Positions 11,641 to 24,695 are shown, counted from the stretch's first letter. The stretch is DNA of 64,000 nt from Conchocele bisecta (GCA_029237695.1 CM055272.1:35102791-35166790); one strand, 5' to 3'. Notes: generated from the sequence alone by a model not told the origin. Translations and numbers: made by a program.

Positions 11641-12369
11641 ATGTTAACACAATTCTTTACAAGTGCTTCGGGAGAAGTGCCCCACTAAACAGTGTGTTCC
11701 TATTCATTCAGACATATAAAAAACGACAATATAGACGGGGGTTCATGCCGTCGCATTCCCCTTAAGGGGGAAGGTCGCAATGGGGTCCTCATATCACCAT
11801 TTGCCCATTTTCCCGTTAATTGTTGTCATATCCGGATACAAAATATTTTTCGGGAGACGTGCCCCACCACTCAACCGTGTGTTCTTGTTATTCAGACATA
11901 TATACTGGACAACATAGACGGGGTTTCATGCCGTCACATACCCCTTAAGGGGTCGCAATATGGGTCCTGGGGTCATAAGTTGCCCATTTTCGGGTTATTT
12001 TTGTCATACCCGGATAAACATATTTTTTTTACAAGTGCTTCGTGAGAAGTGCCCCACTCAATGGTGTTTTCCTATTATTCAGACGTATATATTAGACAAC
12101 TTACACGGGGCTTCATGCCGTCACATTCCCCTTAAGGGGTCCATATGGGGATCCTGGGGTCACCACTTGCCCATTTTCGCGTTATTTTTGTCATACCCGG
12201 ATAAACATATTGTTTTACAAGTGCTTCTGGAGAAGTGCCCCACTCAATCGTGTGTTCCTATTGTTGAGACATGTATACTAGAAAATATAGACGGGGGTTC
12301 ATGCCGTCACATTCCCCTTAAGGGGTCCATATGGGGATCCTGGGGTCACCACTTGCCCATTTTCGCGTT

Positions 12370-14200
12370 ATTTTTGTGTCATACCCGGACATAAACATAT
12401 TGTTTTACAAGTGCTTCTGGAGTAAGTGCCCCACATCAATCGTGTGTTCCTAATTGTTGAGACATGTATTACTAGACAATATAGACGGGGGTTCATGCAC
12501 GTCATTCTTAATTCCCTTAAGGGTCGCATATGGGTCCTGGGGTTCACAAGTTGCCTATTTTCGACTATTTGTGTAGTCGGATGAAACATACTTTTTTACA
12601 AGTTCTTCGGGAGATAGATGCCCCCCCCCACTTAATCGTGCGTGTTTGTGTCATCCTTTTGTTGAGAAATATATACTAGACACACAGACGGGGGGTTCAT
12701 GCCGTCACATTCCCCTTAAGGGGTCGCAATATGGGTCCTGGGGTCACAAGTTGCCCCTTTTCGGGTTATTTTTGTCATACGGGATTAAACATATTTTGTT
12801 TGCAAGTGCTTCGGGAGGGAGTGCCCACTCAATTGTGTTTTCCCCATTATTCAGAGTAATACAAGACAACTTAGCTTATGCGTCACATTCCCCTTAAGGG
12901 GTCCATGGGGATCAGTCCCAGTTGCTATTTTCGCGTTATATAGTCTATAAAACATAATTTTTTACAAGTGCTTACGGGAGAAGTGCCCCACTCAACGGTG
13001 TGTTCCTGTTGTTGAGCTATGCAGTACATTCCCCTTAGACAACATTTACGGGGGGTTCATGCCGTACATTCCCCTTAAGGGGGTGCAATATTGGGTCCTG
13101 GGGTCTTCTAGTTGCCCCTTTTCGGGTTATTTTTGTCATACCCGGATTTTAAATTATGGGTTTTTTTTTTCAAGTTGCTTCGGAAGAAGTGCCCACTCAA
13201 TTGTGTTTTCCTATTATTCAGAGTATATACTAGACAACTTACACGGGGCTTCATGCAGTCCATTCCCCTTAAGGGGTCCATATGGGGATCCTGGGGTCAC
13301 CCATTGCCTAATTTTCGCGTTATTTTTGTCATAGTCGGATTTTTTTTAAAAACATAATTTTTTTACAAGTGCTTCCGGGAGAAGTGCCCCACTTCAATAG
13401 TGTGTTTTCCCTGTTGTTGAGAAATATATATAAAGGAAACATATACTGTGGGTCCGGGAAACCGTACCACATTTTTTTTTTCCCCTTAAGGGGTAAAGGG
13501 GCAAAATGATTGCCCCCCCATAAAGGGTGGGCCCCCCCCCTAGGTGTCACAGTTGCCCCCCCCTTTATTCCCTCGGGTTTTTTTTATTTTTGTGGGGGTT
13601 CATACCCGGATAAAAGAACATAATTTTTTTTACAAGTTGCTTCGGAAGAAATGCCCCCCCCACTCAATTTGTGTTTTTCTATTAATTGAGAAACGTATAT
13701 ATAGACAACTTATACGGGGGCTTCATGCCGTCACATTCCCCTTAAGGGGTCCATTATGGCGATCCTGGGGTCAAACCATGTTTCCTATTTCTCGCGTTAT
13801 TTTTGTTTCATAGGTCGGATAAAACATACTTTTTTTTACAAGTGCTTCGGGAGAAGTGCCCCACTCAATCGTGTGTCCTGTTGTTGGGACATGATACTAG
13901 ACAACTAGACGGGGTTCTTCATGCCGTCACATTCCCTTAAGGGGTCGTAAATAGGGGTCCTGGGGTCACCAGTTGGCTATTTTTCGCTATTTTTGGTATA
14001 GTCGATAAAACATACTTTTTTACAAGTTTTCGGGGAGGAAGTGCCCCACTCAAACGTGTGTTCCTTTGTTTGGGGAGTAAATACTAGGACAACATAGGGG
14101 GAATTTTTTGGTTAAGGGGGGTTCAATGCCTGTCACCATTCTTAAGGGGTCGCAATAAATGTCCAATCACAAGTTGCCCCTTTTCGGGGGACCCCTTAAT
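12370..14200. other. low-quality-looking stretch of the satellite
   Basis: Monomers here are broken by inserted runs of C, G and T (for example around 13440-13570 and 14090-14190), partial duplications and missing segments, unlike the clean copies further right. Consensus errors over a collapsed tandem array are the simplest explanation; genuine edge decay is the alternative. Confidence 0.55.
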
Positions 14201-14641
14201 CGTGTGTTCCATTGTTGAGAAATATATACTACAACTAGATGGGGGTTCATGCCGTACATTCCCCTTAAGGGGTCGCAATATGGGTCCTGGGGTCACAAGT
14301 TACCCCTTTTCGCGTTTTTGTTGTCATACCCGGATAAACATATTTTGTTTACAAGTGCTTCGGGAGAAGTGCCCCTCAATTGTGTTTTCCAATTATTCAG
14401 GACGTATACAGACAACTTACACGGGCTTCATGCCGTCACATTCCCCTTAAGGGGTCTATATGGGGATCCTGGGGTCGCCAGTTGCCTATTTTTGCGTTAT
14501 TTTTGTCATAGTCGGATAAAACATACTTTTTTACAAGTGCTTCGGGAGAAGTGCCCCACTCAATCGTGTGTTCCTATTGTTGGGACATGTATACTAGACA
14601 ACATAGACGGGGGTTCATGCCGTCACATTCCCCTTAAGGGG

Positions 14642-17600
14642 TCGCAATAGGGGTCCTGGGGTCACCAGTTGGCTATTTTCGACTTATTTGTGTCATAGTC
14701 GTATAAAACATACTTTTTTACAAGTGCTTCGGGAGAAGTGCCCCACTTAATCGTGTGTTCCAATTGTTGAGAAATATATACTAGACAACATAGACGGGGG
14801 TTCATGCCGTCACATTCCCCTTAAGGGGTCGCAATATGGGTCCTGGGGTCACAAGTTGCCCCTTTTCGCGTTTTTTTGTCATACCCGGATAAACATATTT
14901 TGTTTACAAGTGCTTCGGGAGAAGTGCCCCACTCAATTGTGTTTTCCAATTATTCAGACGTATATACTAGACAACTTACACGGGCTTCATGCCGTCACAT
15001 TCCCCTTAAGGGGTCCATATGGGGATCCTGGGGTCACCAGTTGCCTATTTTCGCGTTATTTTTGTCATAGTCGGATAAAACATACTTTTTTACAAGTGCT
15101 ACGGGAGAAGTGCCCCACTCAATCGTGTGTTCCTGTTGTTGGGACATGTATACTAGACAACATAGACGGGGGGTTCATGCCGTCACATTCCCCTTAAGGG
15201 GTCGCAATAGGGGTCCGGGGTCATTTCAGTGGCTATTTTCGACTTATTTGTGTCTAGTCGGATAAAACATACTTTTTTACAAGTGCTTCGGGAGAAGTAC
15301 CCCACTCAATCGAGTCTTCCTATTGTTGAGAAATATATACTAGACAACATAGACGGGGGTTCATGCCGTCACATTCCCCTTAAGGGGTCGCAATATGGGT
15401 CCTGGGGTCACAAGTTGCCCCTTTTCGGGTTATGTTTGTCATACCCGGATAAACATATTTTGTTTACAAGTGCTTCGGGAGAAGTGCCCCACTCAATTGT
15501 GTTTTCCTATTATTCAGACGTATATACTAGACAACTTACACGGGGCTTCATGCCGTCACATTCCCCTTAAGGGGTCCATATGGGGATCCTGGGCCGTCAC
15601 CAGTTGCCTATTTTCGCATTGTCATTTAGTCATAGTCGATAAAAACATACTTTTTTACAAGTGCTTCGGGAGAAGTGCCCACTCAATCGTGTGTTCCTGT
15701 TGTTGGGACATGTATACTAGACAACATAGACGGGGGTTCATGCCGTCACATTCTTAAGGTTCGCAATAGGGGTCCTGGGGTGGGTCACCAGTTGGCTATT
15801 TTCGACTATTTGTGTCATAGTCGGATACATACTTTTTTACAAGTGCAATCGGGAGAAGTGTCCCCACTTAATCGTGTGTTCCTATTGTTGAGAAATATAT
15901 ACTTGACAACATAGACGGGGGTTCATGCCGTCACATTCCCCTTAAGGGGTCGCAATAGGGGTCCTGTGTCACCAATTGCCCATTTTCGCGTTATTTTTGT
16001 CATACCCGGATAAACATATTATTTTACAAGTGCTTCTGGAGAAGTGCCCCACTCAATCGTGTGTTCCTATTGTTGAGACATGTATACTAGATAACATAGA
16101 CGGGGGTTCATGCCGTCACATTCCCCTTAAGGGGTCGCAATAGGGGTCCTGTGGTCGCCAGTTGCCGATTTTCGCGTTATTTTTGTCATAGTCTGATAAA
16201 ACATACTTTTTTACAAGTGCTTCGGGAGAAGTTCCCCACTCAATCGTGTGTTCCTGTTGTTGGGACATGTATACTAGACAACATAGACGGGGGTTCATGC
16301 CGTCACATTCCCCTTAAGGGGTCGCAATAGGGGTCCTGGGGTCACCAGTTGGCTATTTTCGACTTATTTTTGTCATAGTCGGATAAAACATACTTTTTTA
16401 CAAGTGCTTCGGGAGAAGTGCCCCACTTAATCGTGTGTTCCTATTGTTGAGAAATATATACTAGACAACATAGACGGGGGTTCATGCCGTCACATTCCCC
16501 TTAAGGGGTCGCAATAGGGGTCCTGGGTCACCAATTGCCCATTTTCGCGTTATTTTTGTCATACCCGGATAAACATATTATTTTACAAGTGCTTCTGGAG
16601 AAGTGCCTCACTCAATCGTGTGTTCCTATTGTTGAGACATGTATACTAGATAATATAGACGGGGGTTCATGCCGTCACATTCCCCTTAAGGGGTCGCAAT
16701 AGGGGTCCTGTGGTCGCCAGTTGCCCATTTTCGCGTTATTTGTGTCATAGTCGGATAAAACATACTGTTTTACAAGTGTTTCGGGAGAAGTGCCCCACTC
16801 AATCGTGTGTTCCTATTGTTGAGACATATATACTAGACAACATAGACGGGGGTTCATGCCGTCACATTCCCCTTAAGGGGTCGCAATAGGGGTTTGTGGT
16901 CACCAGTTGCCCATTTTCGAGTTATTTGTGTCATAGTCGGATGAAACATACTTTTTTACAAGTGCTTCGGGAGAAGTGCCCCACTCAGTCGTGTGTTCCT
17001 ATTGTTGAGACGTATATACTAGACAACATAGACGGGGGTTCATGCCGTCACATTCCCCTTAAGGGGTCGCAATAGGGGTCCTGGGGTCACCAGTTGCCTA
17101 TTTTCGACTTATTTGTGTCATAGTCGGATAAAACATACTTTTTTACAAGTGCTTCGGGAGAAGTGCCCCACTTAATCGTGTGTTCCTATTGTTGAGAAAT
17201 ATATACTAGACAGCATAGACGGGGGTTCATGCCGTCACATTCCCCTTAGGGTGTCGCAATATGGGTCCTGGGGTCACAAGTTGCCCCTTTGCGCGTTATT
17301 TTTGTCATAGTCGGATAAAACATACTTTTTTACAAGTGCTTCGGGAGAAGTGCCCCACTTAATCGTGTGTTCCTATTGTTGAGAAATATATACTAGACAA
17401 CATAGACGGGGGTTCATGCCGTCACATTCCCCTTAAGGGGTCGCAATAGGGGTCCTGGGTCACCAATTGCCCATTTTCGCGTTATTTTTGTCATACCCGG
17501 ATAAACATATTATTTTACAAGTGCTTCTGGAGAAGTGTCCCACTCAATCGTGTGTTCCTATTGTTGAGACATGTATACTAGATAACATAGACGGGGGTTC

Positions 17601-20600
17601 ATGCCGTCACATTCCCCTTAAGGGGTCGCAATAGGGGTCCTGGGGTCACCAGTTGGCTATTTTCGACTTATTTGTGTCATAGTCGTATAAAACATACTTT
17701 TTTACAAGTGCTTCGGGAGAAGTGCCCCACTTAATCGTGTGTTCCAATTGTTGAGAAATATATACTAGACAACATAGACTGGGGTTCATGCCGTCAGATT
17801 CCCCTTAAGGGGTCGCAATATGGGTCCTGGGGTCACAAGTTGCCCCTTTTCTCGTTTTTTTGTCATACCCGTGGATAAACATATTTTTTGTTTACAAGTG
17901 CTTCGGAAGAAGTGCCCCACTCAATTGTGTTTTCCAATTATTCAGACGTATATACTAGACAACTTACACGGGCTTCATGCCGTCACATTCCCCTTAAGGG
18001 GTCCATATGGGGATCCTGGGGTCACCAGTTGCCTATTTTCGCGTTATTTTTGTCATAGTCGGATAAAACATACTTTTTTACAAGTGCTTCGGGAGAAGTG
18101 CCCCACTCAATCGTGTGTTCCTGTTGTTGGGACATGTATACTAGACAACATAGACGGGGGTTCATGCCGTCACATTCCCCTTAAGGGGTCGCAATAGGGG
18201 TCCTGGGGTCATCAGTTGGCTATTTTCGACTTATTTGTGTCATAGTCGGATAAAACATACTTTTTTACAAGTGCTTCGGGAGAAGTGCCCCACTCAATCG
18301 AGTCTTCCTATTGTTGAGAAATATATACTAGACAACATAGACGGGGGTTCATGCCGTCACATTCCCCTTAAGGGGTCGCAATATGGGTCCTGGGGTCACA
18401 AGTTGCCCCTTTTCGGGTTATGTTTGTCATACCCGGATAAACATATTTTTTTTACAAGTACTTCGGGAGAAGTGCCCCACTCAATTGTGTTTTCCTATTA
18501 TTCAGACGTATATACTAGACAACTTACACGGGGCTTCATGCCGTCACATTCCCCTTAAGGGGTCCATATGGGGATCCTGGGGTCACCAGTTGCCTATTTT
18601 CGCGTTATTTTTGTCATAGTCTGATAAAACATACTTTTTTACAAGTGCTTCGGGAGAAGTGCCCCACTCAATCGTGTGTTCCTGTTGTTGGGACATGTAT
18701 ACTAGACAACATAGACGGGGGTTCATGCCGTCACATTCCCCTTAAGGGGTCGCAATAGGGGTCCTGGGGTCACCAGTTGGCTATTTTCGACTTATTTGTG
18801 TCATAGTCGGATAAAACATACTTTTTTACAAGTGCTTCGGGAGAAGTGCCCCACTTAATCGTGTGTTCCTATTGTTGAGAAATATATATAGACAAACATA
18901 GACGGGGGTTCATGCCGTCACATTCCCCTTAAGGGGTCGCAATAGGGGTCCTGGGTCACCAATTGCCCATTTTCGCGTTATTTTTGTCATACCCGGATAT
19001 AAACATATTATTTTACAAGTGCTTTCTGAAGTTCCCCACATCAATCGTGTGTTCCTATTGTTGAGATCAGTGTATACTAGATAACATAGACGGGGGTTCA
19101 TGCCGTCACATTCCCCTTAAGGGGTCGCAATAGGGGTCCTGTGGTCGCCAGTTGCCGATTTTCGCGTTATTTTTGTCATAGTCTGATAAAACATACTTTT
19201 TTACAAGTGCTTCGGGAGAAGTTCCCCACTCAATCGTGTGTTCCTGTTGTTGGGACATGTATACTAGACAACATAGACGGGGGTTCATGCCGTCACATTC
19301 CCCTTAAGGGGTCGCAATAAGGGTCCTGGGGTCACCAGTTGGCTATTTTCGACTTATTTTTGTCATAGTCGGATAAAACATACTTTTTTACAAGTGCTTC
19401 GGGAGAAGTGCCCCACTTAATCGTGTGTTCCTATTGTTGAGAAATATATACTAGACAACATAGACGGGGGTTCATGCCGTCACATTCCCCTTAAGGGGTC
19501 GCAATAGGGGTCCTGGGTCACCAATTGCCCATTTTCGCGTTATTTTTGTCATACCCGGATAAACATATTATTTTACAAGTGCTTCTGGAGAAGTGCCTCA
19601 CTCAATCGTGTGTTCCTATTGTTGAGACATGTATACTAGATAACATAGACGGGGGTTCATGCCGTCACATTCCCCTTAAGGGGTCGCAATAGGGGTCCTG
19701 TGGTCGCCAGTTGCCCATTTTCGCGTTATTTGTGTCATAGTCGGATAAAACATACTGTTTTACAAGTGTTTTGGGAGAAGTGCCCCACTCAATCGTGTGT
19801 TCCTATGTTGAGACATATATACTAGACAACATAGACGGGGGTTCATGCCGTCACATTCCCCTTAAGGGGTCGCAATAGGGGTTCTGTGGTCACCAGTTGC
19901 CCATTTTCGAGTTATTTGTGTCATAGTCGGATAAAACATACTTTTTTACAAGTGCTTCGGGAGAAGTGCCCCACTTAATCGTGTGTTCCTATTGTTGAGA
20001 AATATATACTAGACAGCATAGACGGGGGTTCATGCCGTCACATTCCCCTTAGGGTGTCGCAATATGGGTCCTGGGGTCACAAGTTGCCCCTTTTCGCGTT
20101 ATTTTTGTCATAGTCGGATAAAACATACTTTTTTACAAGTGCTTCGGGAGAAGTGCCCCACTTAATCGTGTGTTCCTATTGTTGAGAAATATATACTAGA
20201 CAACATAGACGGGGGTTCATGCCGTCACATTCCCCTTAAGGGGTCGCAATAGGGGTCCTGGGTCACCAATTGCCCATTTTCGCGTTATTTTTGTCATACC
20301 CGGATAAACATATTATTTTACAAGTGCTTCTGGAGAAGTGTCCCACTCAATCGTGTGTTCCTATTGTTGAGACATATATACTAGACAACATAGACGGGGG
20401 TTCATGCCGTCACATTCCCCTTAAGGGGTCGCAATAGGGGTTTGTGGTCACCAGTTGCCCATTTTCGAGTTATTTGTGTCAGTCGGATGAAACATACTTT
20501 TTTACAAGTGCTTCGGGAGAAGTGCCCCACTTAATCGTGTGTTCCTATTGTTGAGAAATATATACTAGACAGCATAGACGGGGGTTCATGCCGTCACATT

Positions 20601-20612
20601 CCCCTTAGGGTG
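14642..20612 (+). repeat. higher-order repeat, ~2.99 kb (16 monomers), two copies
   Basis: Rare monomer variants recur about 2,985-2,990 bases apart: AGTCGTATAAAAC at about 14698 and 17685, CAATCGAGTCTTCC at about 15308 and 18296, and GAGAAGTTCCCCACTC at about 16226 and 19217. The second copy lacks one monomer near 19.9 kb, so downstream spacing drops by about 187. A smaller four-monomer repeat (about 744 bp) follows (GGGGTTTGTGGTCACC at 20437 and 21179). Confidence 0.75.
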
Positions 20613-21605
20613 TCGCAATATGGGTCCTGGGGTCACAAGTTGCCCCTTTTCGCGTTATTTTTGTCATAGTCGGATAAAACATACTTTTTTACAAGTGCTT
20701 CGGGAGAAGTGCCCCACTTAATCGTGTGTTCCTATTGTTGAGAAATATACTAGACAGCATAGACGGGGGTTCATGCCGTCACATTCCCCTTAGGGTGTCG
20801 CAATATGGGTCCTGGGGTCACAAGTTGCCCCTTTTCGCGTTATTTTTGTCATAGTCGGATAAAACATACTTTTTTACAAGTGCCTTCGGGAGAAGTGCCC
20901 CACTTAATCGTGTGTTCCTATTGTGAGAAATATATACTAGACAATCATGCGGGGGTTCATGCCGTCACATTCCCCTTAAGGGGTCGCAATAGGGGTCCTG
21001 GGTCACCAATTGCCCATTTTCGCGTTATTTTTGTCATACCCGGATAAACATATTATTTTACAAGTGCTTCTGGAGAAGTGTCCCACTCAATCGTGTGTTC
21101 CTATTGTTGAGACATATATACTAGACAACATAGACGGGGGTTCATGCCGTCACATTCCCCTTAAGGGGTCGCAATAGGGGTTTGTGGTCACCAGTTGCCC
21201 ATTTTCGAGTTATTTGTGTCAGTCGGATGAAACATACTTTTTTACAAGTGCTTCAGGAGAAGTGCCCCACTCAGTCGTGTGTTCCTATTGTTGAGACATA
21301 TATACTAGACAACATAGACGGGGGTTCATGCCGTCACATTCCCCTTAAGGGGTCGCAATATGGGTCCTAGGGTCACAAGTTGCCCATTTTCGCGTTATTT
21401 TTGTCATACCCGGATAAATCATATGTTTTTACAAGTGCTTCGGGAGAAGTCCCCCACTCAATGGTGTGTTCCTATTATTGAGACATATATACTGGACAAC
21501 ATAAACGGGGCCCGGGTTCATGCCGTCACTCACATTCGCCTTAAGGGGTACAATTGGGGTACCTCTTGGGGTCACTAGTTGCCCATTTTCGTTTTATTTT
21601 TGTAT

Positions 21606-21847
21606 TTTAATATTTTTGAAGTTCTGTTTTCCAAGTGTAACTTTCTATTATATTACTATTATCTATACAACAAATTCTTCACAGTCCGTTGTGTGATCTT
21701 GTTCCTTGTATCCTTGTATAATACACGCTTGGTCCGTTATAAACTATTGCTAATGGGTCCGAAAGTTATCGCTAGCGGGTTATTGCTAGCTGGAGTTATT
21801 GCTAGTGCTTATTGCTAGCGCTTATCGCTAAGGTTAAAGAGCTTGAT
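21606..21847. other. array flank with short TTATTGCTAGC repeat
   Basis: The satellite stops abruptly at about 21605. At 21764-21832 a short motif, TTATTGCTAGC or a variant (CGCTAGC, GCTAGTGC), recurs about five times. No gene is seen. Confidence 0.5.
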
Positions 21848-22122
21848 GTTAGCTGAATAATATAGTCTAGAATTACAGGATCCGGACCCGGATACGAATA
21901 GCAAAACATCTGATCGAATATTAAAGGAAGAAACTATTTTTAGTTGAAATTAACATGAGAATAAGACACACTACACTTCTGTGTTATTTTTCATAGGTTA
22001 TGTTCACGACCATGACTATTTGAAAAGCATGTTAACAAACACCTAAAGGAGTGTGTAAACAAGTACAAACTGCTACGTGACATTTCGAAAATCTCATTCT
22101 TGCCACGCTTTGTGGACTTTAA

Positions 22123-22399
22123 AGGCACATGCCCACTCAGTAGGCACAAAATGTTCTTTATATCAGAGACATCATCTTTGACATTTTCTGGCAAAATAAA
22201 CATTCATTCACCATTACCCCACGTATTGATTGGCATTATTATACATTTTATATCCGACGTAAATTTACACAATGATATCAGGGGCGATAACCGTGTTTCA
22301 CTAAAATGTTAATGGAAATTACTATTTATTCTCTGTATTTTATTTGTTGATGTGCAATGATCATACTTTATAATATGTCAACTGAGTGGGCATGTACCT
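22123..22399. mobile_element. TTAA-flanked MITE, family B
   Basis: Ends are AGGCACATGCCCACTCAG and the complement of AGGTACATGCCCACTCAG, flanked on both sides by TTAA (22119-22122 and 22400-22403). It is 277 bp and non-coding. Other copies are at 31511-32067 and, truncated, 39350-39555. A TTAA target suits piggyBac- or Kolobok-type transposases. Confidence 0.8.
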
Positions 22400-22403
22400 T
22401 TAA

Positions 22404-23345
22404 GGTAGTAGGTCATAGATAGATACACTTAGCTTCAATTATAATTGCTTCATATGATGTGATGTGATATATGAATATAACATATGTAAATATTGTCTTG
22501 TTACTGTATACTATATGGTACATTGAGTTGCCATCTCCGCCTTCTTTGTATGTACAAGCCATCGTACACTTTCACCACTTCGTGCGTTTAACACATACAG
22601 CAAATAATATGACAGTAAACCAAGTACAATTTGGTGCAATACATCATAGACAGATATGACTACGGCATGCTATAAATTTTGTGCCAGGAAACTATACAAA
22701 AGACGAGATACCTGAGCATTTCTCCAATCAATCTCAAAATAAATTTTGATGTGTAAACTTTTCAATCTGATGAACAGCCTATTGTTAGTGCACATGTTAT
22801 CCATAGGTAAAGCCATATTTACTCGCATATTAGGTGAGTAGACACCAGGGACAATACACGCAGGTAACTGCTTAAATGTCACTGAATTTGATAGATAATA
22901 CCAAAGTACAATAGTGGGTATATATTGTATTTGTTGTGTGTTTTGCCAGGTAAAAGTGATACACTGTGCGAAATTATGTGTATGAGGCTATTACTAATGG
23001 TGGTTCATGTTGTTAAAAACACAGGCACAAACCTGTCCAGAATACTGACATATTTTACAGTTTGGTGTAATATAATTGATAGGAGTCCGTTCTCTTGGGT
23101 TTTCTGCATGTGATTAGCTACATTATACCATATGTTCTACTTCACATTTTACGCTTTGTGTCAAACGCCAGAAGAGGTGAAAGTGGCTGATGGCTTGAAC
23201 ACACAATATGCCGAGTTCACCATTCCATGTGCCGTATAGGATACAGTGACGAGGCAGTGTTGACATATATGTTATACATATATTCCATCACATTTACGAA
23301 GCAATTATCTTTGAATCAAAGGATGATCAGGTATAGAATGGGTCC
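22404..23345. mobile_element. TTAA-flanked long-TIR MITE, family A
   Basis: A 942-bp segment bounded by TTAA at 22400-22403 (shared with the family B copy) and 23346-23349. The two halves are imperfect inverted repeats: the left GGTAGTAGGTCATAG... and right ...TATAGAATGGGTCC ends are related, followed inward by matched CAATTATNNTTGAA and CTTGTTACTGTAT blocks. It has no coding capacity. Copies: 38441-39345, and part of 29041-30555. Confidence 0.75.
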
Positions 23346-24506
23346 TTAAGAAAGCTTTTGACCTGGTAGATCACACTGTATTACTGCAAAAATTGAAAAT
23401 CTATAAATTCAAAATAGCATCACTTAACTGGTTGTCATCGTATTTAACGGTGGTATCTCTTCCGATTTCGCTAATGTCATAGCTGGTGTTCTTCAAGGAT
23501 TAATTCTTAGACCAACGTACTCTATTTCTTTTATTTATAAATGGTTTGCCTTTATTAAGTAACAACTGATATATTTGCATACAACAATTCATACATCAGG
23601 TAGCGATCCAGTTATCATCCATACTAATCTACAAGCAGATCCAAGTGCTATTGAGAATTGGTGTGACCAAAACAAAATGGTTATTAACGCAAACAAGACT
23701 ACAAGTATGATAATTAGCACCAGACAAAACTTGCAGCTGTATCTGACTTGAGATTAACTTTTTGTGAATCTGCTATTGAGTCTGTAGCTTGTTTTAATGG
23801 GCTGGAAACCCGGAGGTCCCGGAAAAAAACAACAGACAAAACAGTCGGGATATAACTCAGAACAAATACCGCGAGACATTGGTTGTTGTTCAGCCATCGT
23901 AGAGCTTCAAGACTTGGCACAGAAGTAAATTCTGCAAACAAACTAAGTATTTATGATATAAATTCATATGCAAATATAAAATGGCAAAGCCCCGTACATT
24001 AAGACCATAGGTATTAAGGTGTATACCGATATAATTCATGTGCAAACTGTAAAAAACAGTATATATTTAAAGCTATTCTTTGTGTCAGTATTATAGCCTA
24101 TCTATAATATAGGCCAATATTTGAAGATGAAATCCTAAAAATAAATGAGGCCAAAAAAAACGAGGAGGCAACCTCCTCGTGCCTCAGTGTAGTTACGGCC
24201 CTGATAATATGAGACGCATGTCCCGTTAAATATCCCATAGTTAGTACAGTATATCCCTTTCCAATAACCAGCCAGTTTCACACACTTGTAAATGCATCAA
24301 TAAATTACCATAGATCCAATGACTTAGAACTACATAACACTATCCAGTGTTATTGTATGCGTCAGTCTATATGATAAATCAAACAAATGCATGTATTAAC
24401 CTAGCTTACATGTAAGTTAACCTAGCATGGGATGAATTTGATGGTGATAATTTATATTATTACACACATTCAGTTGATGACAATTACTTACCTTTATAAA
24501 CAGGGT

Positions 24507-24695
24507 GTCCGGTTTAGAGAGGTTTCACTCTAGAACAACTTCCACCAATAACAAAAGAGTCATCCTCCCCAAAAAACATTTATTTGATGAAATGCCATCA
24601 AATGTTGATTTTATTGCGATTGTTTGAAGACAAAATTTGAATTTGTTGACAGATTTTCAAAATCCAACTTGTTTTCTTAGTTACATCATTTCCAA
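24507..24695. repeat. dispersed repeat shared with 34768-34935
   Basis: The two loci share GGGTGTCCGGTTTAGAGAGG-like and CTCCCCAAAAAACATTTATT blocks and TTGTTTTCTTAGTTACATC. This copy keeps only one side of the pogo-like palindrome seen complete at 34727-34795. Confidence 0.7.

Larger units (their letters stand above)
11641..21605 (+). repeat. ~187-bp satellite array, opposite orientation (about 53 copies)
   Basis: The same monomer as 6163-9411 but reverse-complemented: ACAAGTGCTTCGGGAGAAGT, GTGTGTTCCTATTGTTGAGA, CATGCCGTCACATTCCCC, TTAAGGGGTCGCAATAGG, TTTTGTCATAGTCGGAT. Copies from about 14.2 kb to 21 kb are very similar; those at 11.6-14.2 kb are more diverged and full of homopolymer indels. 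It ends in a truncated monomer near 21605. No monomer contains a gene. Confidence 0.95.
21990..24030 (+). pseudogene. non-LTR retrotransposon reverse transcriptase remnant, split by MITEs
   Basis: Reverse transcriptase fragments lie on both sides of two inserted MITEs. Left of 22119, in broken frames: FEKHVNKHL, KYKLL, FRKSHSCHA and FVDFK. Right of 23350: KAFDLVDHTVLLQKL, SLNWLSSYLT, then AGVLQGLILRP, IENWCDQNKMVINANKT and a thumb-like LRLTFCESAIESV. These are blocks of the Jockey/CR1/L2 group of LINE RTs. The frame is broken in several places and the catalytic DD block is damaged here; the copy at 37990-38436 keeps TDDTTIH. It is a dead fragment with no endonuclease or 5' end visible. Confidence 0.8.
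21848..24500 (+). repeat. arm 1 of a ~2.5 kb inverted duplication
   Basis: Matches 37345-39845 in reverse complement along its length, including the reverse transcriptase remnant, two MITEs and the AT-rich flank (CTTAGAACTACATAACACT with a close counterpart at 37470). Divergence and indels are moderate. The arms are about 13 kb apart. It could be a duplicated block or two copies of one composite repeat. Confidence 0.8.

Noticed and set aside
11692..21578. Plus-strand frames with the same peptide in the large array
   Set aside because: Same satellite in the other orientation; not coding.
6163..21605. Could the regular repeats be a CRISPR array?
   Set aside because: Monomers are ~187 bp contiguous repeats without unique spacers, in animal DNA, and no cas-like genes are present.
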